Part shown: positions 25,602 to 32,338 of the stretch, one piece after another
Layout: every line of letters starts with the position of its first letter
How positions within the stretch are numbered: position 1 is the first letter of the stretch
Program-made: the position numbers and the translations under genes
Assembly (NCBI GenBank): GCA_040389005.1
Contig: JAZKAS010000027.1
Span: forward strand, 1 to 37,520
From: JAGOUN01 sp040389005
GTDB taxonomy: Bacteria > Pseudomonadota > Gammaproteobacteria > JAGOUN01
Direction of reading: 5' to 3'
Length of the DNA stretch: 37,520 bases
Notes under the pieces: model-generated
What the model saw: only the letters and a program-made list of their open reading frames with translations
What the model was told of the DNA's origin: nothing
Database searches by the model: none

Positions 25602-25618
25602 AACTCTCTAACGTGAAG
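25602..25618 (+). other. Stem-loop AGAGAGT-AAA-ACTCTCT
   Basis: A seven-base perfect stem with a three-base loop downstream of the PP2C tail frame. It is followed by AACG rather than a T-run, so terminator function is doubtful. Confidence 0.3.
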
Positions 25619-25666
25619 CGTGAAAATGAACGAAAAAAATTCAAATCAGCGAAAGCTACGTCAAAA

Positions 25667-25732
25667 ATGATAAATAAGAACGTTATGTTTTTTCGCCCAT
25701 TGAATAAAAGTGGCTGAGATAAATTCAGTGCC
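25667..25732 (-). pseudogene. IS3-family transposase (orfB integrase) fragment
   Basis: Twenty-two codons on the minus strand read GTEFISATFIQW then AKKHNVLIYH. This matches the conserved integrase segment of IS3-type transposases, which normally reads DNGxEFxS...W...NI...H and contains the second catalytic Asp just before it. Here the preceding residues are decayed (IY in place of DN) and the frame ends in a stop two codons after the His. It is a dead relic, indicating an old insertion. Confidence 0.7.
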
Positions 25733-25743
25733 GTAAATACAAG

Positions 25744-25762
25744 TTGTCAATCAGATTGACAA
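25744..25762. other. Perfect 19-bp palindrome
   Basis: TTGTCAATCAGATTGACAA: nine-base arms around a single A, the same geometry as the palindrome at 23827-23845 but a different sequence. It lies next to the transposase relic, near where the DDE motif should be. It may be a regulator site or part of the eroded element. Confidence 0.4.
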
Positions 25763-26000
25763 TTTGCAAGAGATGCTTTTATGGATAACCTGTTTACTTA
25801 AATCAAGCATTGTGATATAAGGGCAACGACTTAGTCTCTCAAAAAATGTTGCCTCCTAAATCAGGTGTCTTCAGACGAGGGGGCTGCTTAATTTATCAAA
25901 AAAAATCTGTCCTTTTTCCCCTGCAAAAAAAGGGCATATGCGTAGGTATTGAGTTGAAAAGATATTGTTAATATCGATCAATAAAGTTATGTTTCTTAAA

Positions 26001-28682
26001 TTAACCAAGGCGCGGAGCAGGAGTTGCGGGGTTATATCCCGTTAAGCCACATAAAATTAACCACCACCCATTGGTAGCGCTTTCTTCTGGCAGCGAATAA
26101 CTTGCCAAATACGGGTTTAAATCAAGCCCTTGTACAAATCGCAATGACAATATATCTAATGTAATGTAACAGATGTCTGGAGTCGTGGTGGCATCAAACA
26201 ATCGATCCAATAAGCAGGGAATAAATCTTTCATTGTGCGCTTGCATACATGTATTTAAATGGCTGTCTTCTGGTGAGGCGATTGTCTTTGTTACTTTTAA
26301 GGCGTCATAAGCGGTCGTATTATTACTGCTTTGTAGCAAGCCAATTAATTTGTCAAAAAAACCACATTCATCAATCATGGTAGAGAACGCATCCAATGTG
26401 CAATCTGCATTAAATAACGGATCAGAAAAAGAGAGGGCTAACTTGAATAGTAGATAGGGCTGATTTAAGGAGCGGCCTTCGTCTAGAATCTGCTTAAGTT
26501 GTTCTGGATGTTCAATCGCATAGAATTTTGCACAGGATAGCAATTCATGGATCCTGGAGTCTGCAAGGCTCGATCCCGTGTAAAATTCTGTCTCATTGGC
26601 GTAAAATTGTTTTAACCGATCAGAGTTTAGCTGATGAAAAAGCTGATGCGTATTAAAATAATTTTTTGCAGCAGAGAAGTTGGTATGTTGAGACAGATAT
26701 TTAAGGCTATAAAGTGGCGCGTCGCATGTCTGGTAGGATTCCAAGTCGTAGCCTCCAGCGATAGGCAATGTTTGTTGGCGCTCCGCAAGTTTTTTGTAGA
26801 CTTCATCTAATATATCTGAGAAATCGAAGCCAGATAAAGACTGGGTGGCAATTGCGTTCCATTTGATTTCTTGATCATAGTCAGGGGCACGAAGTTGGAA
26901 GCAAAAATCAAATAGCTCTCTTTTCTGTTCATGAGAAAGTAATGGCAATAACTTATGAAGCAACGCTAAAACCTTCGGTTGTATCTTCGTAAGATTTTTG
27001 CCATCTATGTTATTATGAAGTAATAGTATTTTTCGAAGAAGATTCACTTTTTTCACAAAAACTTTTGTCATGCTAGGAAGTAACTTAGTCAGTATTTTAA
27101 GGATGGTCTGATCGCTGGTAGTATCGATTTTTTCTATATCATTGATGAGGTCCAGCATATTCATGAAATTTTCGTTTGAAATATCTTTCTCGACAAGGGG
27201 ATATTTTAAACAAAATAGAAGACGCATCGGTTTATCATAAGTTTCTGTTAATTCGGTGTTCAATAATGTTAATAAACTTTGTGTGAAGTCATGCGTCGGT
27301 ATACTCAATGCAAAGATCATGGTGCTAAAAAGAAATATGCCTGAACGCCATGTATGGTATTTAGTTAGAGGCCAATCCGGCTCATTCAAATCTGTTGTGA
27401 CTTGTTCTGAAACATCTGTTGTCGCTTGTTCTGAAACATCTGTTGTCGCTTGTTCTGAAACAAATATTTTTTCGCTATCAGAAGATATCTCGCTCACTGC
27501 ATTATCAGCCAGATTTTGAAAAGCTTTTATGTCATCAAATACGGTTACTGTGACTGCGCTAATTGTTTGAAATAATTCAAGCTTTTCTTTTTTAGAAAAT
27601 AATCGGACCAGCTGAGTAATAATGTGAAAAAACAAGTCATATATTTCGAAAAAATAACCATCACCGTGTTCATCATAATAGTCTAAAAACCAGATTATGT
27701 TTTTAACAAACACAGAAATATTCAGCGACTCTTTAATAAACGAAATTAATGCATGAATAATTTTTATAACTTCAAAATTCCATACGCTAGGCGTATTATG
27801 AATAACACGTAATATTTTATGTGGAAATTCGGATTTTAAAAATTTCTCTTGAAAAAGAGGGTGTGTTGATAAGGTTTGAATGTATACGGTTATTTCTTCA
27901 TAATCTTTGTTTGAGAACATATCATGTAGTTGAGAAAAAATTTCTTCAAATTTTTCATTCAATACTTTTGGGTCGAGGCTCATGGCGGCCTTTAGAAGGT
28001 CGTTTTTAAAATTGCCTTGCGCCAAGTCAAAAAAAGTTTCAAGTAGATGGGCATAGCTTTCCTTATTCTTATTCTTCATGAAGGGCAACATTAAATTTAA
28101 TGCTTTCAGTGCATTATCATAATGAGTAACATTTTTTGGATCGCTATTTAAAATAGTACATACTTGATTAATAAAAATACGTTCGCCACTTCGAAGGTAA
28201 AAAAAACAAACATAAGCGACAAAATGAGTGAGCATTTTTTGTAGAGCATTATCACCGAGCATCATTTGCCTGATAGCCATCCCAATATGATTTTCATCCC
28301 AAAGAAGCGTGCCTTTTTCTAAAACAGAAATAAAGTTAAGAACTTGTAATCGATGTCCCGGTGAAGATTGCTCGCTCTTCATGCTTTCTGAAAAAACCTC
28401 GTCAATTGCGGGCAATAATTTTTTATCACGCACAAGTAATGTTGAAGCGCCAGGTAATGTTATGTGAAGCGCCATGGGTAATATTTCTTGGCATTTTATG
28501 CCGATTTTACTTTGCTGCATGTTGAACGCTCGGAGCAGTGCAAAAAGGGTCACGATTGGGCTGGTTTTTTTGTCAGTCATGATGGCAATCACAAGCTTAT
28601 ACACTGTGCTTGGGTCTAACCAAGCGGCTGCGATTTCACTCATGGTATCTTCAGGGAGATGATAGATTTTTGGAAAAAACAT
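26001..28682 (-). CDS. Large alpha-solenoid protein with an F-box-like N-terminus (paralogue A)
   Basis: I do not recognise a named family. The 893-residue protein is clearly paralogous to the 914-residue protein at 32320-35064. Start at ATG 28682 is chosen since MFFPKIYHLP then aligns residue for residue with the paralogue's MPGLFSSILP; the in-frame start at 28754 lacks support. Residues 9-24, LPEDTMSEIAAAWLDP, fit the F-box pattern (LPxE...EI...LDP...L). The remainder is helix pairs suggesting a HEAT-like solenoid. Residues ~408-431 form three copies of VSEQATTD-like octapeptides encoded by a 24-bp tandem repeat. Conserved blocks with the paralogue include VCTILNSDPKNVTHYDNALKAL and LSLRFVQGLDLNPYL near the end. 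No signal peptide or membrane span. The architecture suggests a host-directed effector, as an inference. Confidence 0.85.
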   Translation of the reverse strand: MFFPKIYHLPEDTMSEIAAAWLDPSTVYKLVIAIMTDKKTSPIVTLFALLRAFNMQQSKIGIKCQEILPMALHITLPGASTLLVRDKKLLPAIDEVFSESMKSEQSSPGHRLQVLNFISVLEKGTLLWDENHIGMAIRQMMLGDNALQKMLTHFVAYVCFFYLRSGERIFINQVCTILNSDPKNVTHYDNALKALNLMLPFMKNKNKESYAHLLETFFDLAQGNFKNDLLKAAMSLDPKVLNEKFEEIFSQLHDMFSNKDYEEITVYIQTLSTHPLFQEKFLKSEFPHKILRVIHNTPSVWNFEVIKIIHALISFIKESLNISVFVKNIIWFLDYYDEHGDGYFFEIYDLFFHIITQLVRLFSKKEKLELFQTISAVTVTVFDDIKAFQNLADNAVSEISSDSEKIFVSEQATTDVSEQATTDVSEQVTTDLNEPDWPLTKYHTWRSGIFLFSTMIFALSIPTHDFTQSLLTLLNTELTETYDKPMRLLFCLKYPLVEKDISNENFMNMLDLINDIEKIDTTSDQTILKILTKLLPSMTKVFVKKVNLLRKILLLHNNIDGKNLTKIQPKVLALLHKLLPLLSHEQKRELFDFCFQLRAPDYDQEIKWNAIATQSLSGFDFSDILDEVYKKLAERQQTLPIAGGYDLESYQTCDAPLYSLKYLSQHTNFSAAKNYFNTHQLFHQLNSDRLKQFYANETEFYTGSSLADSRIHELLSCAKFYAIEHPEQLKQILDEGRSLNQPYLLFKLALSFSDPLFNADCTLDAFSTMIDECGFFDKLIGLLQSSNNTTAYDALKVTKTIASPEDSHLNTCMQAHNERFIPCLLDRLFDATTTPDICYITLDILSLRFVQGLDLNPYLASYSLPEESATNGWWLILCGLTGYNPATPAPRLG
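27391..27462 (-). repeat. Three tandem 24-bp repeats inside paralogue A
   Basis: Three adjacent copies of a unit beginning TCTGTTGT on the plus strand, at 27391-27414, 27415-27438 and 27439-27462; the second and third are identical and the first differs at two positions. They encode octapeptides of the form VSEQATTD, a likely flexible linker absent from paralogue B, and could expand or contract between strains. Confidence 0.9.
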
Positions 28683-28745
28683 GTATTCTGCAATCAAAAT
28701 GCAATGATGCTGGATTGTAGCACATTTTTTCAATTTTTTGATGTA

Positions 28746-28780
28746 TAGCATCACTCACGAATGCTGTTACGGTGATGCTA
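28746..28780 (-). other. Stem-loop across the stop codon of the acid phosphatase gene
   Basis: TAGCATCAC (28746-28754) pairs perfectly with GTGATGCTA (28772-28780), nine bases each with a 17-base loop that contains the stop codon of the HAD gene at 28767. On the minus strand no long T-run follows, so it is either a weak terminator or a structure affecting the downstream solenoid gene. Confidence 0.35.
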
Positions 28781-29462
28781 TGCAGCCAGGAATGTAATAA
28801 AAAGGGTTAGAAAGCTTAACCAGAGCGTCCGCATAACCGCCACACAAATCACTGTATTGATCACCTATTGACAAAACAATGTCGTAACCTTGATCGGTAA
28901 TTTTTTTACGCATAGCAGTTTTGTAGTCTGCGCTATTTTTATAAGGGTTATTTTCGGGAGTAAAATATACGATGTTATCGCTTGTATAACCGGCTTGTTT
29001 TAGATTGTCTTCGGTGACTTTGCGTACGCTTTCTTCACGAGCAGTAATAAAAAAGACATGAATGTGATTATCTAGGGCATAATAATAAAGATCGAGAATA
29101 GGTTTGATAGCGATGGCTTGCTTAGATTGTTCCCAGTTCAACCAGTAATTTTTGTCATAGTGAAACTGCATGGTTTTAAGTTCTTGCCAATTGGATAAGG
29201 CGGTTTCATCAATATCTAAAACGATGGCTAAAGGGCGTTGTTGCTTTTGGGCTATTCGAGTCTCTAAGTGTTTTTTCGCTTTATCAACGACCATTTGAAT
29301 TTCGTGTTCATATTGTCCGTTATCATGATATTGCATCAATGATTGCTGAACGGTATATAAATCTGGCGCATGGGTAGAGGTTTCTTCGATAGCAGGTTGC
29401 GAGTTCAGTAGGATTGGTAACAATACACTTAAAATAACAAGAAAAAATCGTGATAAAGCCAA
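28767..29462 (-). CDS. Secreted HAD-family (class B-like) acid phosphatase
   Basis: Phosphomonoesterase of the HAD superfamily subclass III, probably periplasmic or secreted. The 231 residues begin with a signal peptide (MALSRFFLVILSVLLPILLN). HAD motif I is VLDIDET with nucleophile Asp83 and Asp85; motif II is FFITARE (Thr140); motif III/IV is RKKITDQGYDIVLSIGDQYSDL with Asp201 and Asp205. These match the bacterial class B/OmpP4-like group of acid phosphatases. The start is TTG 29462, with AGAGGG 7 bases upstream; no ATG is available nearby. It lies 84 bases upstream of the 893-residue solenoid gene on the same strand. Confidence 0.88.
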   Translation of the reverse strand: MALSRFFLVILSVLLPILLNSQPAIEETSTHAPDLYTVQQSLMQYHDNGQYEHEIQMVVDKAKKHLETRIAQKQQRPLAIVLDIDETALSNWQELKTMQFHYDKNYWLNWEQSKQAIAIKPILDLYYYALDNHIHVFFITAREESVRKVTEDNLKQAGYTSDNIVYFTPENNPYKNSADYKTAMRKKITDQGYDIVLSIGDQYSDLCGGYADALVKLSNPFYYIPGCIASP

Positions 29463-29609
29463 GATGATGCCCTCTAACTTGTTGGCGCAATCGTAGCAAA
29501 TTATGGATAAAAATAACAGAGATGACAGTGGTTTTGAGTGGCTGGCGGGTGTTTGCTCTTAGCATTTGCTTGGCTTTCAAAGCAATTTTTACATATGCAA
29601 TCATCGTGA

Positions 29610-29638
29610 TTGCGTAGTTCCCTAATTCTATTTACAAT
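29610..29638 (+). promoter_or_regulatory. Promoter of the Phd/VapC toxin-antitoxin locus
   Basis: TTGCGT (29610-29615), 17 bases, TACAAT (29633-29638), immediately upstream of the palindrome at 29639-29659. Confidence 0.5.
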
Positions 29639-29659
29639 ATGACTATATCATATGGTCAT
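29639..29659. promoter_or_regulatory. Palindromic operator for the Phd/VapC locus
   Basis: A 21-bp near-perfect palindrome: left arm ATGACTATAT and right arm ATATGGTCAT around a central C, with a single mismatched pair. It directly follows the -10 box and precedes the antitoxin ATG by 11 bases. Antitoxins of the Phd/YefM kind bind such palindromes to repress their own operon, alone or with the toxin. Confidence 0.65.
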
Positions 29660-29670
29660 TTGGAAAAATC

Positions 29671-29940
29671 ATGACTCTTAAGAAAACGGTGTCTGTTTCA
29701 GATTTCAAAGCGCATTGCCTGGAATATGTGCAAACCGCGCAACAGCAATGCCAAGAATACGTTATTACAAAGCGTAATGTGCCTGTAGCGATGCTAGTGC
29801 CTTTAAAAGAAAAAAAGAAGTTTTATGCTGGATATATGAAAGATTCGGTCAAAATTCATGGAGATATCATGAGCCCAATAGACGTTGAGTGGGATGCATT
29901 AAAAGATGTTGATTGGGAAGCTCTAAAAAATGTTGATTGA
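29671..29940 (+). CDS. Phd/YefM-family antitoxin
   Basis: Antitoxin of the Phd/YefM fold that neutralises the adjacent PIN-domain toxin and probably represses the operon. The 89-residue protein has the family N-terminus KKTVSVSDFKAHCLEYVQ, a central EYVITKRNVPVAMLVPLKE, and a C-terminal toxin-binding tail. The middle of the tail (VKIHGDIMSPIDVEWDALKD) is typical of antitoxins paired with VapC-like toxins, and the sequence DALKDVDW is then duplicated as EALKNVD. It overlaps the toxin gene by 11 bases. A palindromic operator lies upstream. Confidence 0.9.
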   Translation: MTLKKTVSVSDFKAHCLEYVQTAQQQCQEYVITKRNVPVAMLVPLKEKKKFYAGYMKDSVKIHGDIMSPIDVEWDALKDVDWEALKNVD

Positions 29941-30322
29941 TACGCATATTTTGCTTTGGTTTCAAGGAGAGCCTGAGAGATTATCGCTTCAAGAGCGGCA
30001 ACTTATTGAGCAAGCTCAAGAAAATGACGAACTATTTTTAAGTGTGATTACTTTTTGGGAAATTACGATGTTATCACGGTCTCAGCGTGTTACTTTATGT
30101 CGTCCATTTGGGCAGTGGAAAAAACAAACAATAGAAAGCTTTAAAGTGATTGATATTGATGTTGATATTGCTGTCGAAAGCATGTCTTTATTGGAATGTG
30201 ATCACAAAGATCCCGCAGATCGTTTTATCATTGCTACTGCCCGTATTCACGATATGCCATTGATGACGCATGATAAAAAAATGCTTGCTTATGCCAAAAA
30301 AGGATATGTACGTTTAGTTTAA
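29930..30322 (+). CDS. vapC: VapC-like PIN-domain toxin ribonuclease
   Basis: Toxin of a type II toxin-antitoxin pair; PIN-domain proteins of this kind cut RNA, often tRNA or rRNA, with a magnesium-binding acidic cluster. The 130-residue protein has the four acidic residues: Asp4 (MLIDTHILLW), Glu44 (VITFWEI), Asp94 and Asp97 (HKDPADRFIIATA) and Asp115 in LMTHDKKM. Its ATG lies inside the end of the antitoxin gene (11-base overlap), which gives translational coupling. It is directly followed by prfC after 16 bases, so readthrough could place prfC under the same control. Confidence 0.92.
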   Translation: MLIDTHILLWFQGEPERLSLQERQLIEQAQENDELFLSVITFWEITMLSRSQRVTLCRPFGQWKKQTIESFKVIDIDVDIAVESMSLLECDHKDPADRFIIATARIHDMPLMTHDKKMLAYAKKGYVRLV

Positions 30323-30338
30323 TTTTTAGAGAAAAACA

Positions 30339-31919
30339 ATGACTCCATTTTTACAAGAACTCCAAAAACGTCGCACCTTCGCGATTATTTCTCACCCAGA
30401 TGCGGGTAAAACAACACTCACCGAAAAATTATTATTATTCGGAGGTGCAATTCAATTGGCCGGTACGGTGAAAGGGCGAAAAGCTGCACGTCACGCGACA
30501 TCGGATTGGATGGAAATGGAAAAAGAGCGTGGTATTTCTGTCACCAGTTCTGTGATGCAATTTCCGTATAACGATTGCATTATTAATTTATTAGATACGC
30601 CTGGACATGCGGATTTCTCGGAAGATACGTATCGCACGTTAACGGCGGTGGATTCTGCCTTGATGGTGATTGATGCGGCGAAAGGGGTGGAAGAGCGTAC
30701 CTTAAAACTTATGGATGTGTGCCGATTACGTGATACACCGATTTTAACGTTTGTAAATAAACTTGATCGAGAAGGGCGCGAACCAATTGATTTATTAGAT
30801 GAAATCGAAGACGTGTTAAAAATTCAATGCGCGCCGATTACCTGGCCAATTGGTCAAGGCAAACGTTTCAAAGGCGTTTATCATTTATATAAAGATGAAA
30901 TTGTTTTATATGAACCCGGAAAAGGTTCAAGCGTGCAAATGGGCGATGTGATTCAAGGATTAGAAAGTTCTGAGGCGCGTGAAAAACTAGGTAGTTTAGT
31001 CGATGAAATTAAAGATGAAATTGAACTCGTACGTGGCGCGAGTCACGAGTTTAATCTCGAATTATTTTCACAAGGAAAATTAACACCAGTTTTTTTTGGT
31101 TCTGCTATCAATAATTTTGGTATTCGTGAATTGCTGAATGACTTCGTGGTTTATGCGCCCGCGCCACAATCGCGTGAAACGAATCAAGGCGATGTGCAAC
31201 CAACAGATGAAAAATTTAGCGGCTTTGTTTTTAAAATTCAAGCGAATATGGATCCGCAACATCGTGATCGTATTGCGTTTTTACGTGTGTGTTCTGGGGT
31301 TTATAAAAATCGTATTAAAGTGATGCAGCAACGTGTTGGCAAAGAAGTGTTAATTAGTAATGCATTAACCTTTATGGCCGGTGATCGCGAGCATGTCGAA
31401 GAAGCGTATCCGGGGGATATTATCGGTATTCATAATCACGGCAGTATTCAGATTGGCGACACGTTCTGCGAAAAAGGTAATTTTAAATTTTTAGGTATTC
31501 CGAATTTCGCGCCAGAATTATTTAAATTAATTCGCTTAAAAGATCCATTGAAAATGAAAGCGTTGCAAAAAGGTTTGCTAGAACTTTCTGAAGAAGGAGC
31601 GACGCAAATATTTAGGCCGTTAATTAACAATTATTGGATTGTCGGTGCGGTGGGAACCTTGCAATTTGAAGTCGTCGCACATCGTTTATTATCAGAATAT
31701 AACGTCAATTGTGTTTATGAAGGTGTTTCTGTTACCACAGCGCGTTGGGTGTATTGTGAAGATGCGAAAAAACTTGAAGAATTTAAACGCAAATGCGAAG
31801 CGAATTTAGCGTTGGATGCTGCGGGACAACTCACTTATATTGCGCCAACGATGGTGAATTTATCGTTAACGCAAGAACGTTATCCCGATATTATATTTAC
31901 GGCGACGAGAGAGCATTAA
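30339..31919 (+). CDS. prfC: Peptide chain release factor 3
   Basis: Translational GTPase that recycles RF1 and RF2 from the ribosome after termination. The 526-residue length is standard. GTPase motifs are clear: G1 SHPDAGKT at residues 18-25, the switch segment DWMEMEKERGISVTSSV, G3 DTPGHADFSEDTYR, and G4 FVNKLDREGREP. The C-terminal half with GTLQFEVVAHRLLSEYNV is characteristic of RF3 and separates it from EF-G. Start ATG 30339 is preceded by a modest AGAG. It is immediately downstream of the toxin gene with only 16 bases between. Confidence 0.97.
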   Translation: MTPFLQELQKRRTFAIISHPDAGKTTLTEKLLLFGGAIQLAGTVKGRKAARHATSDWMEMEKERGISVTSSVMQFPYNDCIINLLDTPGHADFSEDTYRTLTAVDSALMVIDAAKGVEERTLKLMDVCRLRDTPILTFVNKLDREGREPIDLLDEIEDVLKIQCAPITWPIGQGKRFKGVYHLYKDEIVLYEPGKGSSVQMGDVIQGLESSEAREKLGSLVDEIKDEIELVRGASHEFNLELFSQGKLTPVFFGSAINNFGIRELLNDFVVYAPAPQSRETNQGDVQPTDEKFSGFVFKIQANMDPQHRDRIAFLRVCSGVYKNRIKVMQQRVGKEVLISNALTFMAGDREHVEEAYPGDIIGIHNHGSIQIGDTFCEKGNFKFLGIPNFAPELFKLIRLKDPLKMKALQKGLLELSEEGATQIFRPLINNYWIVGAVGTLQFEVVAHRLLSEYNVNCVYEGVSVTTARWVYCEDAKKLEEFKRKCEANLALDAAGQLTYIAPTMVNLSLTQERYPDIIFTATREH

Positions 31920-31925
31920 CCCTCG

Positions 31926-32138
31926 TCACTGCGGAGTTACTTTGTTGCCACGGATTATTTCTAGTATATAGTCTGTGCGCGACTTTCTTTGTTTATGTCT
32001 AGGGAAAAAGCTACATCCGCAGCCTGAGCTTTTGACCACAGCAACTCCGTCTTCTAGGGCATATTTGCTAGAAGACGAGCTGGTCGCCGGTGTGCCAGGG
32101 CGTGAAGCTTCAACTTTATTATCAATAAACGGGTTCAT
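31926..32138 (-). CDS. Small hypothetical protein, Ser-rich with a Cys cluster
   Basis: A 70-residue frame starting MNPFIDNKVEASRPGTPATS, then a run of five Ser, ending GNKVTPQ, with GCGCSFFPRHKQRKSR in the middle. The composition looks like a genuine small disordered protein, and GGAA lies about 9 bases upstream. The opposite-strand frame at 31975-32271 is less protein-like. The Cys pair near basic residues might be lipidated in a host or bind metal, which is only a guess. A perfect inverted repeat (GTCTTCTAG...CTAGAAGAC, 32049-32076) sits in its coding part. Confidence 0.45.
   Translation of the reverse strand: MNPFIDNKVEASRPGTPATSSSSSKYALEDGVAVVKSSGCGCSFFPRHKQRKSRTDYILEIIRGNKVTPQ
32049..32076. 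other. Perfect 9-bp inverted repeat within the small hypothetical gene
   Basis: GTCTTCTAG (32049-32057) and CTAGAAGAC (32068-32076) with a 10-base spacer. No T-run follows on either strand. It may be an RNA stem or a protein-binding site. Confidence 0.4.
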
Positions 32139-32310
32139 GTCACAAGTTCCATATACTTATTTTATTCAGTATAGTTCACTTTTGAAACAATTCTTGTGGA
32201 TTTGCTATTTTTATAGATGTAAAGATGCGCAAAAGTGGAAAAATCAATTTTTGCGCATAGGTCTTATCTAACCGGACGTGAAGGTTCATCTTAAATTTTC
32301 ACAAAACCAT

Positions 32311-32338
32311 AAAGAAAAACTATCTCGATGGAGATAGT
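32311..32338 (-). terminator. Intrinsic terminator of the 914-residue gene
   Basis: Read on the minus strand, ACTATCTC and GAGATAGT form an eight-base stem with a CATC loop, followed directly by TTTTTCTTT. The stop codon of the gene (TAG, 32320-32322) lies inside the right arm of the stem. This is the clearest rho-independent terminator in the window. Confidence 0.75.

Larger units (their letters stand above)
25551..26000. other. Gene-poor decayed region between the PP2C gene and the solenoid gene
   Basis: No intact gene is visible over some 450 bases. The stretch holds an AGAGAGT/ACTCTCT hairpin (25602-25618), a transposase relic (25667-25732), a perfect 19-bp palindrome (25744-25762), and an AT-rich segment to 26000. 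Multiple stops occur in every frame. It is best read as an eroded insertion sequence and spacer. Confidence 0.6.

Noticed and set aside
27391..27462. CRISPR-like array
   Set aside because: The repeats are contiguous without spacers and code for an octapeptide in frame.
31975..32271. A 98-codon frame on the plus strand downstream of prfC
   Set aside because: Cys/Leu/Tyr-rich with no ribosome site, and it opposes the more protein-like 70-residue frame on the minus strand.
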